Of a DNA stretch of 64,000 bases, positions 11,693 to 21,690 are shown piece by piece. The notes under the pieces were generated by a model. The model was not told where the DNA came from. It was given only the letters and a program-made list of their open reading frames with translations, and did not search any database. The stretch is from Dromiciops gliroides (lineage: Eukaryota > Chordata > Mammalia > Microbiotheria > Microbiotheriidae): assembly GCF_019393635.1 (NCBI RefSeq), contig NC_057863.1, positions 622,847,791-622,911,790 of the forward strand, written 5' to 3'. A program made the translations under genes and the position numbers. Within the stretch, counting starts at the first letter, position 1; every line of letters starts with the position of its first letter.

Positions 11693-12064
11693 CAGCGGTT
11701 TTCAAAGTATAGCCCAGTGATCCATGGGAGGTCCTCCAAGACCCTTTCAGGGACCTGCAAGGTCAAAACTATTTTTCACAATAATTGTAAAACATTTTCA
11801 TTGCAAGTGTGGGGAATATTGATAGTAAGAAATCCATATAAACAAAAACTCTTTGGGTCCTCGAAAATTTTTAAGAGTGTAAAGGTGGGGGGCAGCTAGG
11901 TGGTGCAGTGGATAAAGTACTGGCCCTGGATTCAGGAGGACCTGAGTTCAAATCCAACCTCAGACACATGACACTTACTAGCTGTGTGACCCTGGGCAAG
12001 TCACTTAACCCTCATTGCTCTGGAGGGGAAAAAAAGTCCTGAGACTAAAGTTTGAGGACCCCTG
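11693..12064 (+). mobile_element. hAT-like nonautonomous DNA transposon split by a SINE
   Basis: Terminal repeats CAGCGGTTTTCAAAGT and ACTAAAGTTTGAGGACCCCTG are mutual inverses of the hAT CAGNGGTTCTCAAACT type. Flanking 8-mers CTTAGGGT and TTCTGGGT are a decayed TSD. The interior holds CAAGGTCAAAACTATTTTTC. Confidence 0.75.
11888..12035 (+). repeat. tRNA-derived SINE in the hAT element
   Basis: Plus copy, GGGGCAGCTAGGTGGTGCAG head and A-rich tail GGGGAAAAAAAG. Confidence 0.92.
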
Positions 12065-13035
12065 TTCTGGGTGTAGCAGTTATTTTTTCCTCTTCTCTTT
12101 GCTGACTGAGCAGCTGGAGATACAAAGGGGTAGGAAAAATTATTCACATTCTGTTGCCTAGTGCCTTTGTGGGGATAATCACCCCCTAATTAGCCCCAGG
12201 TGTTGGGAACAAACCAAAGCAGAGGAGGCTAGAGAAGGAGGTGGCAGGGAGAGGTTAAGAAGGGAAGGAAGGAAAAAAGGAAAAAAAGGTCTCTAGGGAC
12301 TGCCCTGTCATTTGGACCAAATTGGAAAAGAGAGGACCTTGGGTAAGATAGACACTCTCTTTCTAGTTCGGGGACCTGGGTACCTGAGGTGCAATTAAGG
12401 AAACTGGGGGTAGATGTGGGCCCGGAACCAGGCTTGCTGAAGGAACAGACAGAGCAGTGGTGGCCAGTGGCCTCTCTGGGCTCTGATCCTATCAACCTCC
12501 CCCAGGGCAGTCCACAGGGGTGGGACAGGAAGCCCAGGGCTGCTCAGCCCCAGAGCACACGTGACCTCCTAGCGGCCAAAGCCTCATTTTCATCAATGGG
12601 TTCGTCTGAATTGGTTTGAAGTAGGGGTCATCCATTTTTCAGAAATGGGGAGAACTGCTGTTGTGGCTTATTCTCCTACAGACAGAGCTCAGGGCTGACT
12701 GGGAAAGGACTGTTATTTGCATTTTGTTTCAAGGTTGCTTTTTGGAGGATAATTACCCCTAATTAGGGCAGGGAAGAGGTACAGAACAAAGCTCTAGGCA
12801 GAGGATGTAGGAATAACTGGTAAGGAAATTGTCTGGGTGGGGTACCCGTTAACTTTGATCAGATTAGAAAAGAATGAGGACCGAGCCTGACTTCAGAAGC
12901 CTGATGGTGGACTAGGGGTGCATAATGAGGTGTATGTTGTCCAACAGCCTGTGTGCTGATGTGCTTTGCTTTGTGAAAAGAGAGAGGTTGGTTGAGCAGC
13001 TATTGGGAACCCACAGCATCTATAAAACATCAGTA
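12065..13035. other. Cyclase intron, unique sequence
   Basis: Two related stretches (12110-12240 and 12680-12800) both contain GGATAATNACCCCTAATTAG, suggesting an old local duplication or repeat pair. No exon was recognised. Confidence 0.45.
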
Positions 13036-13039
13036 TCAT

Positions 13040-13188
13040 TTTTTTTTTTTTTTGGCGGGGCAATGAGGGTTAAGTGACTTGCCCAGGGTCACACAGCTAG
13101 TAAGTGTCAAGTGTCTGAGGCTGGATTTGAACTCAGGTCCTCCTGAATCCAGGGCTGGTGCTTTATCCACTGCACCACCTAGCTGCCC
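13040..13188 (-). repeat. tRNA-derived SINE
   Basis: Minus copy with T15 start; flanking ATCATTTTTTT/TCAATTTTTTT duplication is weak. Confidence 0.9.
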
Positions 13189-13456
13189 TCTCAATTTTTT
13201 TTTTAAAGAAAAGGATTAGGAAGGGGAGAAAGAAGGGCATTTTTACTGGTGTCCCTGATGCCCTGACGCCCTCTCTCCTCAGCTCTGTCTCCTGGCTGTT
13301 TCTCAAACAAGACACTCCATCTCCTGCCTCCAGTCCTTTTCCTAGGCCCTTCTTCCTCATTTCCACCTCTTTCCCCTATATCACACCGCCCTAGTAAAAC
13401 AAGGAATAGCCCCTTATGGCTTCTGAGACTCGTCTGCCTTCTGTGGCCTTTTTCTG

Positions 13457-13692
13457 TGTTTTGTGGCTCAGTCCTTTCAGTTGTGTCCAACTCTTTGTGA
13501 CACCATTTCGGGTTTAGTTGGCAAAGATCCTTTGTCATTTTCTTCTCCAACCCATTTGACAGATGAGGAAACTGAGGCAAACAGGGTGAAGTGACTTATC
13601 CAGGATCACCCAGCTAGGAAATGTCTGAGGCTGTATTTGAACTCAGGCCTTCCTGGCTCTAGGCCTAGCACTCTATCCCCTGTACCCCTAAA
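13457..13692 (-). repeat. Long-tail tRNA-derived SINE
   Basis: Minus copy of the long variant ending about 120 bases before catalytic exon A. Confidence 0.85.
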
Positions 13693-13812
13693 CTTCCCCC
13701 TTTTTCTGTTCCTCAAACCCCAAAGCCCCAGGACCCCTGAAAGCAGGACCGTTCTCCTTGGAGAAGCTCTTTTCACCCCTTGTCTCCCTCTGCTCTGCCT
13801 CCCTGGGGTCAG

Positions 13813-13947
13813 GTGACCATCTTCTTCTCAGACATTGTGGGCTTCACCAGTATTGCAGCCTCCTGTACCCCCCTCCAAGTGGTGGATATACTCAACAACC
13901 TGTATGTCTGCTTTGACACAAGGATTGAGTCCCACGATGTCTACAAG
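13813..13947 (+). pseudogene. Cyclase relic, catalytic exon A
   Basis: A GGGGTCAG acceptor precedes 13813 and a GTGAGC donor starts at 13948. The 45 codons are open in phase 0 and begin [18 protein letters not shown], ending with ESHDVYK. The DIVGFT block carries the first metal-binding Asp of class III cyclases. Joined to the previous exon, the text [18 protein letters not shown] is typical of receptor guanylate cyclases. This exon on its own shows no damage. Confidence 0.9.
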
Positions 13948-14076
13948 GTGAGCAAGGCCTCAAAGGCCGTGGCCAGGTGGGAGGAGGTGGAAGGAGGCTC
14001 AGGGGCCATGGCCAGGTAGGAAGAGGCATGCCAGAAGCCAAGCCAGCTGCCTACAGATGCCTCCCATGCCCTTCAG

Positions 14077-14251
14077 GTGGAGACCATTGGTGATGCATAT
14101 ATGGTGGTAAGTGGGCTGCCCGAAAGGAATGGGGAAAAACATGTGGATGAGATAGCTAAGATGGCGCTAGACCTGGTGGCCGCTGTGCGACAGGTCCAGA
14201 TCCCCCACATGCCCAGGGAGAAGCTGCAACTGAGGGCTGCAATCCACATAG
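14077..14251 (+). pseudogene. Cyclase relic, catalytic exon B
   Basis: A CCCTTCAG acceptor ends at 14076 and a GTAAGG donor starts at 14252 (phase 1). The exon is open: VETIGDAYMVVSGLPERNG, then an amphipathic stretch to LQLRAAIHIG. It holds the second metal-binding Asp (GDAY) and the Glu that makes family members prefer GTP. The sequence is undamaged here. Confidence 0.9.
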
Positions 14252-14454
14252 GTAAGGGGAGGTGGGGCTTGGTCAGTAGAATGGGGTCATTGGGCCTGCT
14301 GTGCCTTTTACTCCCTGGTGAGGAGCAGGTAGGGAAGACATGGGCTCAAAATCAATTTCTCCATTTTTGAAATGGGGGCTCATGCCAACAAATTCACCAG
14401 GGTTTTCCCCTAGCACATTAAAGGATCATTGATTTTAATTCAATAAACATTTAT

Positions 14455-14705
14455 GGGGCAGCTAGATAGCTCAGTGAGTAGAGCACTGGGCCTAGAGTCA
14501 GGAAAACCTGAGTTCAATTCTGGCCTCAGACACTTCCTAGTTGTGTGACCCTGGGCAAGTCACTTCACCCTGTTTGCCTCAGTTTCCTCCTCTGTAAAAT
14601 GAGCTGGAGAAGGAGATGGCAAACCACTCCAGTATCTTTGCCAAGAAAACCCGAAATGGGGTCACAAAGAGACTGATGTGACTGAAACAACTTTACAACA
14701 AGAGA
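14455..14705 (+). repeat. Long-tail tRNA-derived SINE
   Basis: Plus copy with the full tail GAGCTGGAGAAGGAGATGGC ... GTCACAAAGAGACTGATGTG ... ACTTTACAACAAGAG. Confidence 0.9.
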
Positions 14706-14744
14706 GAGGATCAATGATACACACCTAATTCTACTTATAGGAAC

Positions 14745-14745
<1 letters not shown>

Positions 14746-14806
<61 letters not shown>

Positions 14807-14808
14807 TT
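14746..14808 (+). repeat. (CA)n microsatellite
   Basis: About 30 AC units with one TATA interruption near the end. Confidence 0.98.
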
Positions 14809-15031
14809 AAATACCATGCCTGAGGCACATGGAAGTGCTTTCTTTTCTTTCTCTGCTCAGTCCCCTTTGTTTTAGGTAGTCCAGTCAGCAAAGTCAAACT
14901 TCTTATCCTTAAGATTTGTCTCTGCTATTAGCTAGCAGCAGACAATTAGAATATATTGCTTATCATTTGCCTTGTTTGATATATTTACCATTGAGAGTCT
15001 GCATCCCCCAGTCAGGCTTGATGTTCTTTGT

Positions 15032-15179
15032 TTTTTTGTTTTTGCGGGGCAATGGGGGTTAAGTGACTTGCCCGGGGTCACACAGCTAGTAAGTATCAAG
15101 TGTCTGAGGCCGGATTTGAACTCAGGTCCTCCTGACTCCAGGGCCGGTGCTTTATCCACTGCACTACCCAGCTGCCCCG
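15032..15179 (-). repeat. tRNA-derived SINE
   Basis: Flanked by GCTTGATGTTCTT at 15017 and 15179. Confidence 0.93.
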
Positions 15180-15414
15180 CTTGATGTTCTTCTAATCATC
15201 TCCCAGAACATCTCTCCCCATCCCATGTCCCGTGTGACTGCCTAACCCTTTGTGATCCTTAGCCTACCTTAGCCCTGAAGCCCCCTGGGGTGTTCACGTG
15301 GTCCTTGTCCTATGTGCTCAGGCAGTTGGTACTGATACTGATGATCAAAAAATACAAAAAGAGCCCTTTGGGTTTTAGGCTTTCTATGAGCCCTGTCCCA
15401 GGCAGGGCCGTGCT

Positions 15415-15520
15415 ACAGCCTGGCTCAAAGTGGAGAGCCCATTGTTAAATTTGCAGTGTGAGCATTTACAGCTCAGAAAAATCTACAAATAAGGGCTCAA
15501 TTTATTGTTTTATTTGCTGT
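15415..15520 (-). repeat. Unassigned interspersed repeat, copy 2 of 3
   Basis: The reverse complement carries TGTAAATGCTCACACTGCAA and CAATAAATTGAGCCC, matching copies near 9957 and 24175. Confidence 0.55.
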
Positions 15521-15539
15521 CTATTTTTTTAACTCTTTT

Positions 15540-15750
15540 TTTGGGGGGGTGAGGCAATTGGGGTTAAGTGACTTGCCCAGGGTCACACAGCTAGTGAGTG
15601 TCGAGTGTCTGAGGCTGGATTCGAACTCAGGTACTCTTGCTCTATCCACTGTGCCACCTAGCTGCCCCTATTCACTGTCTATTCTTTTTTTTTTTTTTTT
15701 TTGCAGGCAATGGGGGTTAAGTGACTTGCCCAGGGTCACACAGCTAGTAA
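15540..15750 (-). repeat. Two adjacent SINE copies, second truncated
   Basis: First copy 15541-15667 has CTGTCTATT on both sides (15517 and 15673). The second, 15683-15752, keeps only the tail half. Confidence 0.85.
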
Positions 15751-15934
15751 GTAGCTTGTTTTTAAGAGTATGATAAATTCAACATGTGACTTTCATAACT
15801 TCCTTACAGTTCATCCTCTGTAAGATTCTCCCCAGCTCAATGGCTCATGGCCATTCACACGGGTCCAGGCTTTGGATTGTCTTCTATTCCTTTTCTCTTC
15901 CCTTCCCCCTTGCCTTCCTTTCCCTTCCCTACAG

Positions 15935-16031
15935 GCCCCTTTGTTGCTGGTGTGGTTGGCTACAAAATGCCCCACTACTGCCTCTTTGGAGACACAGTCA
16001 ACAGCATCTAGGATGGAATCTACTAGTCTGT
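15935..16031 (+). pseudogene. Cyclase relic, catalytic exon C, frameshifted
   Basis: A CCTACAG acceptor ends at 15934 and a GTGAGT donor starts at 16032. The first part reads [20 protein letters not shown], continuing IHIG of the previous exon. The family motif VNTASRMES is broken: after VN two bases are missing, so one frame hits a stop while another continues ASRMESTSL. This motif holds the transition-state Asn and Arg, so the change would abolish activity as well as the frame. Confidence 0.88.
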
Positions 16032-16516
16032 GTGAGTGCCTCAATTCACTTGGCTTTCCCAATTACCTTCCCTAAGTCCTCCCACTGAGGAAATTGATGC
16101 CCCAAGAGAGGAAGTGACTAGCCCAAGCCCACAAGATTGTGTAAAAAAAAAAAAAAAAGCTGAGCCCGGTGAGGTCCCTTCACTCTCAAGATCTATCCGG
16201 CTATTCTGCCTCCCTTCACAGGGTCTCCAGGAGGCCTCCCCTCCCCAGTGATCTTATCCTCAACTTTCTCCTCAGCCTTCTTGGTCCCTCCAACTCTCTA
16301 TCAGAGGTGGAGAACGTATTAGAAGGTAATTCAGATTCCCTGCCTCCCACCTGCCTCTACCCCAGGCTGAAAGGAACTCCTGTCCCTTTTCACAAACAGG
16401 AATACTCCTCCATCTTCTCTGCTCCTGGGGAGGACCAGGGGGCTGGGGCGAATAGTCCAGGTCACACCCCCAGCCCCCAGCCTCTCTCCCCTTGCTAATT
16501 TCTTCCCATCTGGCAG
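16032..16516. other. Cyclase intron between exons C and D
   Basis: Unique sequence with an A16 run (16143-16158) and C/T-rich stretches. No repeat family is clear. Confidence 0.5.
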
Positions 16517-16610
16517 CCCAAAAGATTCCCTTCAGCTCAGCCACCTATGGGACCCTCCTGACTGATAACGCTTATGAGAAACTGAGCTTGGAGGAGAGAT
16601 CGATGTCAAG
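16517..16610 (+). pseudogene. Cyclase relic, catalytic exon D, donor lost
   Basis: A CATCTGGCAG acceptor ends at 16516. The exon reads IPFSSATYGTLLTDNAYEKL then SLEER, the usual S..T...L (Y-x-L-LEERG) block of guanylate cyclases. The expected GE-I-x-VK is reached only after a short deletion that changes frame (EIDVK is visible in another frame). The base pair after the final AAG is AT (16611) where GT is required, so normal splicing to the last exon is not expected. Confidence 0.82.
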
Positions 16611-16985
16611 ATGAGAAGGGCCTGGGTTAGATTGACTGAGATGCCAGCCGGGGCCCACTCCTCAACCACAGGGTACCCAGCGATCATAGCCCCATAGATG
16701 TAGAGTTGGGAAGGACTTTAAGAGGTCATATTGTATACTCCTTTCCATTTTACAGATGAGAAAAATGAGGCCCGTAGATTTTAAGTGAGTCGCCAAAGGT
16801 CGCACAAGCAGTAATCATTAGAGCCCTTTGTCTTCCTAGACATTCTATAGCTCTTTCTCCACATGGGAACATACTTGGGGGATACCCCCTTACTGTAACC
16901 AGAGCTAGGATTGAATAGACTCTAATGCCTCATTCATTCATTCATTCATTCACTCACTCACTCACTCATCTATTGAACTTATTAT
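16611..16985. other. Cyclase intron, MIR-like remnant and (CATT)n
   Basis: 16680-16830 is MIR-like. (ATTC)n/(ACTC)n at 16930-16968 precedes the next SINE. Confidence 0.6.
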
Positions 16986-16987
16986 TA

Positions 16988-17134
16988 TTTTTTTTTTTAG
17001 TGAGGCAATTGGGGTTAAGTGACTTGCCCAGGGTCACACAGCTAGTAAGTGTTAAGTGTCTGAGGCCAGATTTGAACTCAGGTACTCCTGACTCCAGGGC
17101 TGGTGCTCTATCCACTGCGCCACCTAGCTGCCCC
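16988..17134 (-). repeat. tRNA-derived SINE
   Basis: Flanked by CATCTATTGAAC at 16967 and 17135, within a reversed L2 end (ACATTTGTAAAGCATCTGCC). Confidence 0.93.
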
Positions 17135-17149
17135 CATCTATTGAACATT

Positions 17150-18926
17150 TGTAAAGCATCTGCCTACTGTATACAAGATACCACTCTGCTAGCTGATGAG
17201 AATACAAAGATATCTGTGCCGAAAGCACTCGTCTTCAGGAACCGGGGCAATGGAAAAACTGCCAGATTTGGAGCCAGATGACTCACGTTGATTCCGAGCT
17301 GCATCACTGACTGTGTGACTTCGGGCAAGTCACTTCCGTTTTCTGGCCCTCCTTTTCCTCACTTCTGAGGGAGTTGGAACTATTGACCTCCAGGGTCTCT
17401 TCTAGCTCTGAATCTATGATCCACCCCTCCAGCCTCAGTTTCTTTAGCCGTAAAATGAGAGAGGGCCCTTCCCAGCTCTGAATCTACGAGTCTAGGATTG
17501 TATAAACTAAGGTAGGAGAGGAGGCATGGAATACTAAGGAAAGCCCTCCTCCCAACCCAAAGTCTGTCTGGGGATGGAGCAAACCAGAGGATGGTCATCC
17601 TTGACTCTCTGTGGAATGTTCTCTTGGCACATTAACCAGAGGTTCCTCCCTTCTGCTCTTAACATTCCTGGCTCATCTCTCTGCAGTGCCCTGGGAGTGT
17701 TCCTGGGAAATTCCTTAGGAGACAAATGAATTTTAATATTTGTCCAAGATGTGCAAATCCGGGAAAGCAAATGTGCCGAAATATGAGCATCTGTGGGATC
17801 CCATTCCAAAGCAAAACTTCCCCAAATCTAAGCGTCGTTGCTTTCTCCTTTGGGGGAGGGGACGGCCGAGAGCTGAAGAAAGAATGTGAATGGATGATGG
17901 GACTTGCAAAGGGGGCAGGTTAGGCTTTGGGTAAGGGAAAACTGCCTGGTGATTGGAGCACTCCAAAAGTAGAAAGGACTGTCTCCAGAGGTCATCCCAT
18001 CGCAGGGTCACTGTCTAGGAATGGAAGGGACTGCAGAGGTCTTCAAATCCAGGGCTTCTTAAGCTTTTCCCACTCTCAACCCCTTTTCTCCTGAGAAATT
18101 TTTATGTGACCCCAGGTACATGGGTATATAAAATAGGTATACAAACCAAACATTTACTGCCAAACTTTTCACAACTCCCACATTCAGTTACACAGCCCCA
18201 TAGCGGATCTTGACGCACAGTTTAAGAAGTTTTCCTCTAGTCCAACCCCATCACTTTGGAAGCAAGGATACGGAGGGCCAGAGGGGCTTCAAAATCCTAC
18301 AGAAGGGTAAGTGACTTGCCCAAAGTGAAGAGGCTAGAAAGCCTCCGAAGTGAGATTTGAGCCCAGGGCCTTCTTCAAAGTAGATGCTCTTCCATGATCA
18401 ATCCCCCTCATTGGAGGCCTTTAAGCAGAGGCTGGCTGTCTCCTTGGCACTTGGTATGTTGTAGAAAGGCTTCCTATTCAGATATAAGTTGGATTTGATA
18501 ACCTCCGACGTCATGGCATTGAAGATGGAGGGACCCTAAATGCCACCATTTTACAGATGAAGAACTAAGGCCCAGAGAGGTTAAGAGACCTTCCCAATAT
18601 CACCCATGTAGTGAGTAGCAGAGCCAGGATTTAAATACAAGTCTCTGATTCCAGAGTCACCCTCCTACACTGCCTCCATCCCTTCCAACTTTGAGATTCT
18701 ACTGGCTATATTTCATTCATTCATTCATTCATTCAATATGTGCACCTACTAGATGCACGGCCCTGTGCTGTGCCAAGGACTATGGGATCAGGGGGCAGAG
18801 GAAACCAAAGACAGCCATCCCTGCCTTGTCTTAGAGGATTGATAGGACTCAGCTGTTATGGAACCCCGAGGTCCCAGAGATCCCAAGGTCTTATGGGCCC
18901 AGCTTAGGTTTTTCCTCTTCCTTCAG
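17150..18926. other. Last cyclase intron: L2, MIR-like and hAT-like remnants
   Basis: 17145-17220 L2 end; 17240-17500 two MIR-like remnants; 17600-18000 unique; 18045-18240 hAT-like (CTTCTTAAGCTTTTCCCACT ... CAGTTTAAGAAGTTTTCC); 18240-18700 MIR-like; (ATTC)n at 18713-18735 with an L2 end after it. Confidence 0.55.
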
Positions 18927-19379
18927 GGCAAAGGGAAAATGAGAACCTACTGGCTCCTGGGCAACAAGAACTACAGTATTCAGAATGACAGCCTGGTGTG
19001 TCACTGGTGGCCCTCCCCAAATGCCTCTGGGAACAAGAAAGCAGAAAGGAGCCCATGCTCGGGCCTGTCTATGAGGAGGGGGCAGGGTAGGGGTCTGAGG
19101 GTGGTGCGGGATCCAGCCCCTGTTGAGGAAGAGGCCTCAATGGGGGCCTATCCCTGGAGAGACAGGCAGTGGGGCCCCACCCCCCTATTTCCTGGGGCTG
19201 GGGACTGGGGTGTAGGACACACCATCACAGTGCTGCTGGCTGAGCCCAAGGAACAGGTTGTTCTAGGTAAGCCTGGAGCAGCCTGGTCTAGAGAGAAGGT
19301 ACTGAGGGTGAAGAGAGGAGATGGCAGCAGGGCTGTGAGAAGTGAAAGAAGAAGGCAGGGGACCATCATCTCCATTTAA
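18927..19379 (+). pseudogene. Cyclase relic, last exon and C-terminal tail
   Basis: A TTCCTTCAG acceptor ends at 18926. The exon begins GKGKMRTYWLLGNKNYSIQN and continues to DSLVCHW, the classic end of the guanylate cyclase catalytic domain. The frame then stays open for about 130 more codons to TAA at 19377-19379. Such a long tail is unusual for the family. Either the natural stop was lost or this is a family-specific extension. Confidence 0.82.
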
Positions 19380-19384
19380 AAAAT

Positions 19385-19660
19385 AATAATAAAACATTTT
19401 TATTTATAGTTTTGGGTTCCAATTTTTATCCTTCTTTCCCTCCTTCCCCTCCCCCTTCTCTGAGGCAGCAAACAGATATGGGTTATACATGTGTGATTAT
19501 GTAAAACATGACCATATTTATCATTTTGTACATCACTACCTCCATTTTTAAAATAGAATTTTATTTTTTCCAATTATATTTTTCATCAGATTTTGAGTTC
19601 CAAATTTTTCTCCTTCCCTTCCCCCCAAGAAGCAAGCAATCTGACAGGTTATACATGTAT
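19385..19660 (-). repeat. Two L1 3' UTR ends in tandem
   Basis: Each unit, read in reverse, gives an A-rich end, TGGAACTCAAAA-like text, a G/A-rich purine block and TGTATAACC. Units are 19385-19540 and 19545-19660. The second is cut by the SINE that follows. Confidence 0.65.
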
Positions 19661-19669
19661 CGCCTCTGT

Positions 19670-19813
19670 ATTTTTTTTTTTTTGGTAGGGCAATGAGGGT
19701 TAAGTGACTTGCCCAGGGTCACACAGCTAGTAAATGTCTGAGGCCGGGTTTGAACTTGGGTCCTCCTGAATCCAGGACTGGTGCTTTATCCACTGCGCCC
19801 CCTAGCGGCCCCC
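19670..19813 (-). repeat. tRNA-derived SINE
   Basis: Minus copy in the L1 end; CGCCTCTGTATTTT and TGCCTCTGTTTT flank it. Confidence 0.9.
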
Positions 19814-19859
19814 TGTTGCCTCTGTTTTGAAATGAAAATAGTTCTAAGGCTTTAGAGCT

Positions 19860-20160
19860 GGAAGAGATTTTAGAGACAATCCCCCATGACAACAATATTA
19901 ACTAGTAGGCCTTTAGGGATTGCAAAAGCACTTTACAAATACTATCTCCTTTCATTCTCACAACAACCCTGGAAAGGAGGTGCTATTATTATCATTCCCA
20001 TTTTACAGATGAAGAAACTGACGCAGAGAGAGGTCAGGGGGGCTTGCTCAGAGTCTCATAACCAATCGGAAGCCAGATTTAAAACCAGGTCTTCCTGACT
20101 CCAGGTCCAGCCCTCTATGCACCTAGCATTATCATTTATGAGAAAAAAATGAGACCAAGA
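19860..20160. repeat. MIR-like core-SINE
   Basis: GCAAAAGCACTTTACAAATA ... CCCATTTTACAGATGAAG and a CCAGGTCTTCCTGACTCCAG end. Confidence 0.65.
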
Positions 20161-20164
20161 GAGC

Positions 20165-20470
20165 TCTTCCTCAGTTCCACCTGCTGACCTCTCTGGCTTC
20201 CTCCAAGTCTTAACTAAAGTCCGATCTTCTCCAGAAAGCCTTCCCCAACCCCCCTTAATTCTAGTGCCTTCCTTCAGCTAATTATTTCCCGTTTATCCTG
20301 TATAAAGCTTGCTTGTCTATTTGTTAATATGTTGTCTACTCTGTTAGGTTGTGAACTCCTTGAGGGCAGGGACTGTCTTTTGCCTCTTTTTGTACCCCCC
20401 AGTGCTAAGCACTGTACAGTGCCTAGTACAAAAATTAATACATTTTTATTGATTAATGACTGATTTGCTT
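20165..20470 (+). repeat. L2 LINE 3' end
   Basis: GTGAACTCCTTGAGGGCAGG and GTGCCTAGTACAAAAATTAA are the standard L2 terminus. Confidence 0.8.
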
Positions 20471-20499
20471 GAATCACAGCTAGCTTTGTTCTACAGATA

Positions 20500-21690
20500 T
20501 TATCTCAATAAATCCCCACAGCAGCCCTATGAGGTAGGTGCTGTTATTATCCCCATTTTTATTTTCCTCATTGTTACAAATGGAGAAAATTATTATTTTT
20601 AATAACTGTTATTTTCCTCAGTTTACAAATGAGGAAACTGAGGCTGAGTGGTTAAATGACTTGCCCAAAGGCACACAGGCAGTAAGTGACTGAGGCAGGA
20701 TTTGAACCTTTGTCCTCTTACCTCCAATCTAGTGCTCTCTCCATCTGCAGTAGCAGTCTGCTAGGCCTGGGTCCCGTTAGGGATGCTCTGGCCCTGAGGG
20801 GGAAGCTCTGACCGTGGAGAAATATGGTCGATCAGCTTGTTGGGGTCAGTTAGAGATTACTCTTTCCTTGGAGAAGCAAAGTAGTTAATTAACCAGGTTG
20901 TGAATAGTCAGATAATCAAGCAGACATGTCAGGGACATCCAGAAAGCTGGGTTCGTTGGGAGCCAGTCGTGTTTGCGATGTGATTAGGACCAGGCAGTGA
21001 GAATAATCTCAAGTTAGGAATGTCACATATTTACTACTTCGTGTATACTATTCCCCAAAAAGCTGACATCATTTTCCAAACCGCTGTAACTTTTCAGTCC
21101 TAAGTCTCTCCTCTATAAAATTGTCATCTTCTCCTTTGTCTGGGGAGTAGAAATTTAGACTTCTTCTCCCGGCCATACCTCTGTGTCCCAAATAGAAAGG
21201 ACTTTGACTTAAATTCTGATTGAATTGTGTGGGTGAGGAATTCTTTGAAAGAGGAGTGTTTTCAGACCCAATTTATTGGTAACACATCACATCACAGGGT
21301 TTCCACTTTCAGTGCACAGTGTCATCTACTCCCAACTCTCCAGGCTAATGGATGTAGGGGTCATAGTTGGGGGTGGGGTGGGAAACAGTTGCTAATGATC
21401 AGAAAACATTTATTGGTAGCACAGAAGAACAGAAAGAACAATTCACCATACTTGTAATCAGGAATCTGGGTTTGTGTCCTAGTTCAGCTTGAGTTGAGCT
21501 ACGTGGTCTTGAGGAAGTTACTCTCCCCCCGCCCCGACTCTGGGCCTCAGTTTCCTACTCTGTAAAATGAAGAGGTTGGACAAGATGATCTTTGAGGTCC
21601 CTTTCAGCTCTAACCCTATGATTTTCTGATTTTAAGTGGTTGAGATGAGCTAGCTTTCTCTAAGTGGGGCTGATCAACCAGTCAATCAAT
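20500..21690. other. Intergenic, MIR-like ends and an unassigned middle
   Basis: 20500-20750 and 21460-21640 are MIR-like. 20760-21240 is unrecognised, with CTCTATAAAATTG near 21112; it could be an old LTR but I found no paired ends. Confidence 0.4.

Larger units (their letters stand above)
6208..19379 (+). pseudogene. NIT-domain-like membrane guanylate cyclase, decayed (unitary pseudogene)
   Basis: Six exon-like blocks share family-conserved splice positions. In order they encode a first transmembrane segment (about 6245-6304), a NIT-like sensor region (6380-7030), a second transmembrane segment (VSLLLVASLIYPVFF), a signalling helix (LAEDLLHQMLPKSVAKQLRR) and a class III cyclase domain. Catalytic signatures are visible: FFSDIVGFT with its metal-binding Asp, VETIGDAYM with the second Asp and the guanine-selecting Glu, and [12 protein letters not shown] with the guanine-selecting Cys. 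An intact protein would make cGMP at a membrane. Breaks: three in-frame stops in the NIT part, a frame change near 6780, a 2-base loss in the VNTASRMES motif near 16002, a short deletion near 16595 and a donor reading AT at 16611. Introns are kept, so it is not a retrocopy. Cyclase family is near certain; the NIT assignment rests on motif reading; death could be checked in other individuals. Confidence 0.85.

Noticed and set aside
20760-21240. Possible LTR with CTCTATAAAATTG
   Set aside because: No TG...CA inverted ends or flanking duplication could be found.
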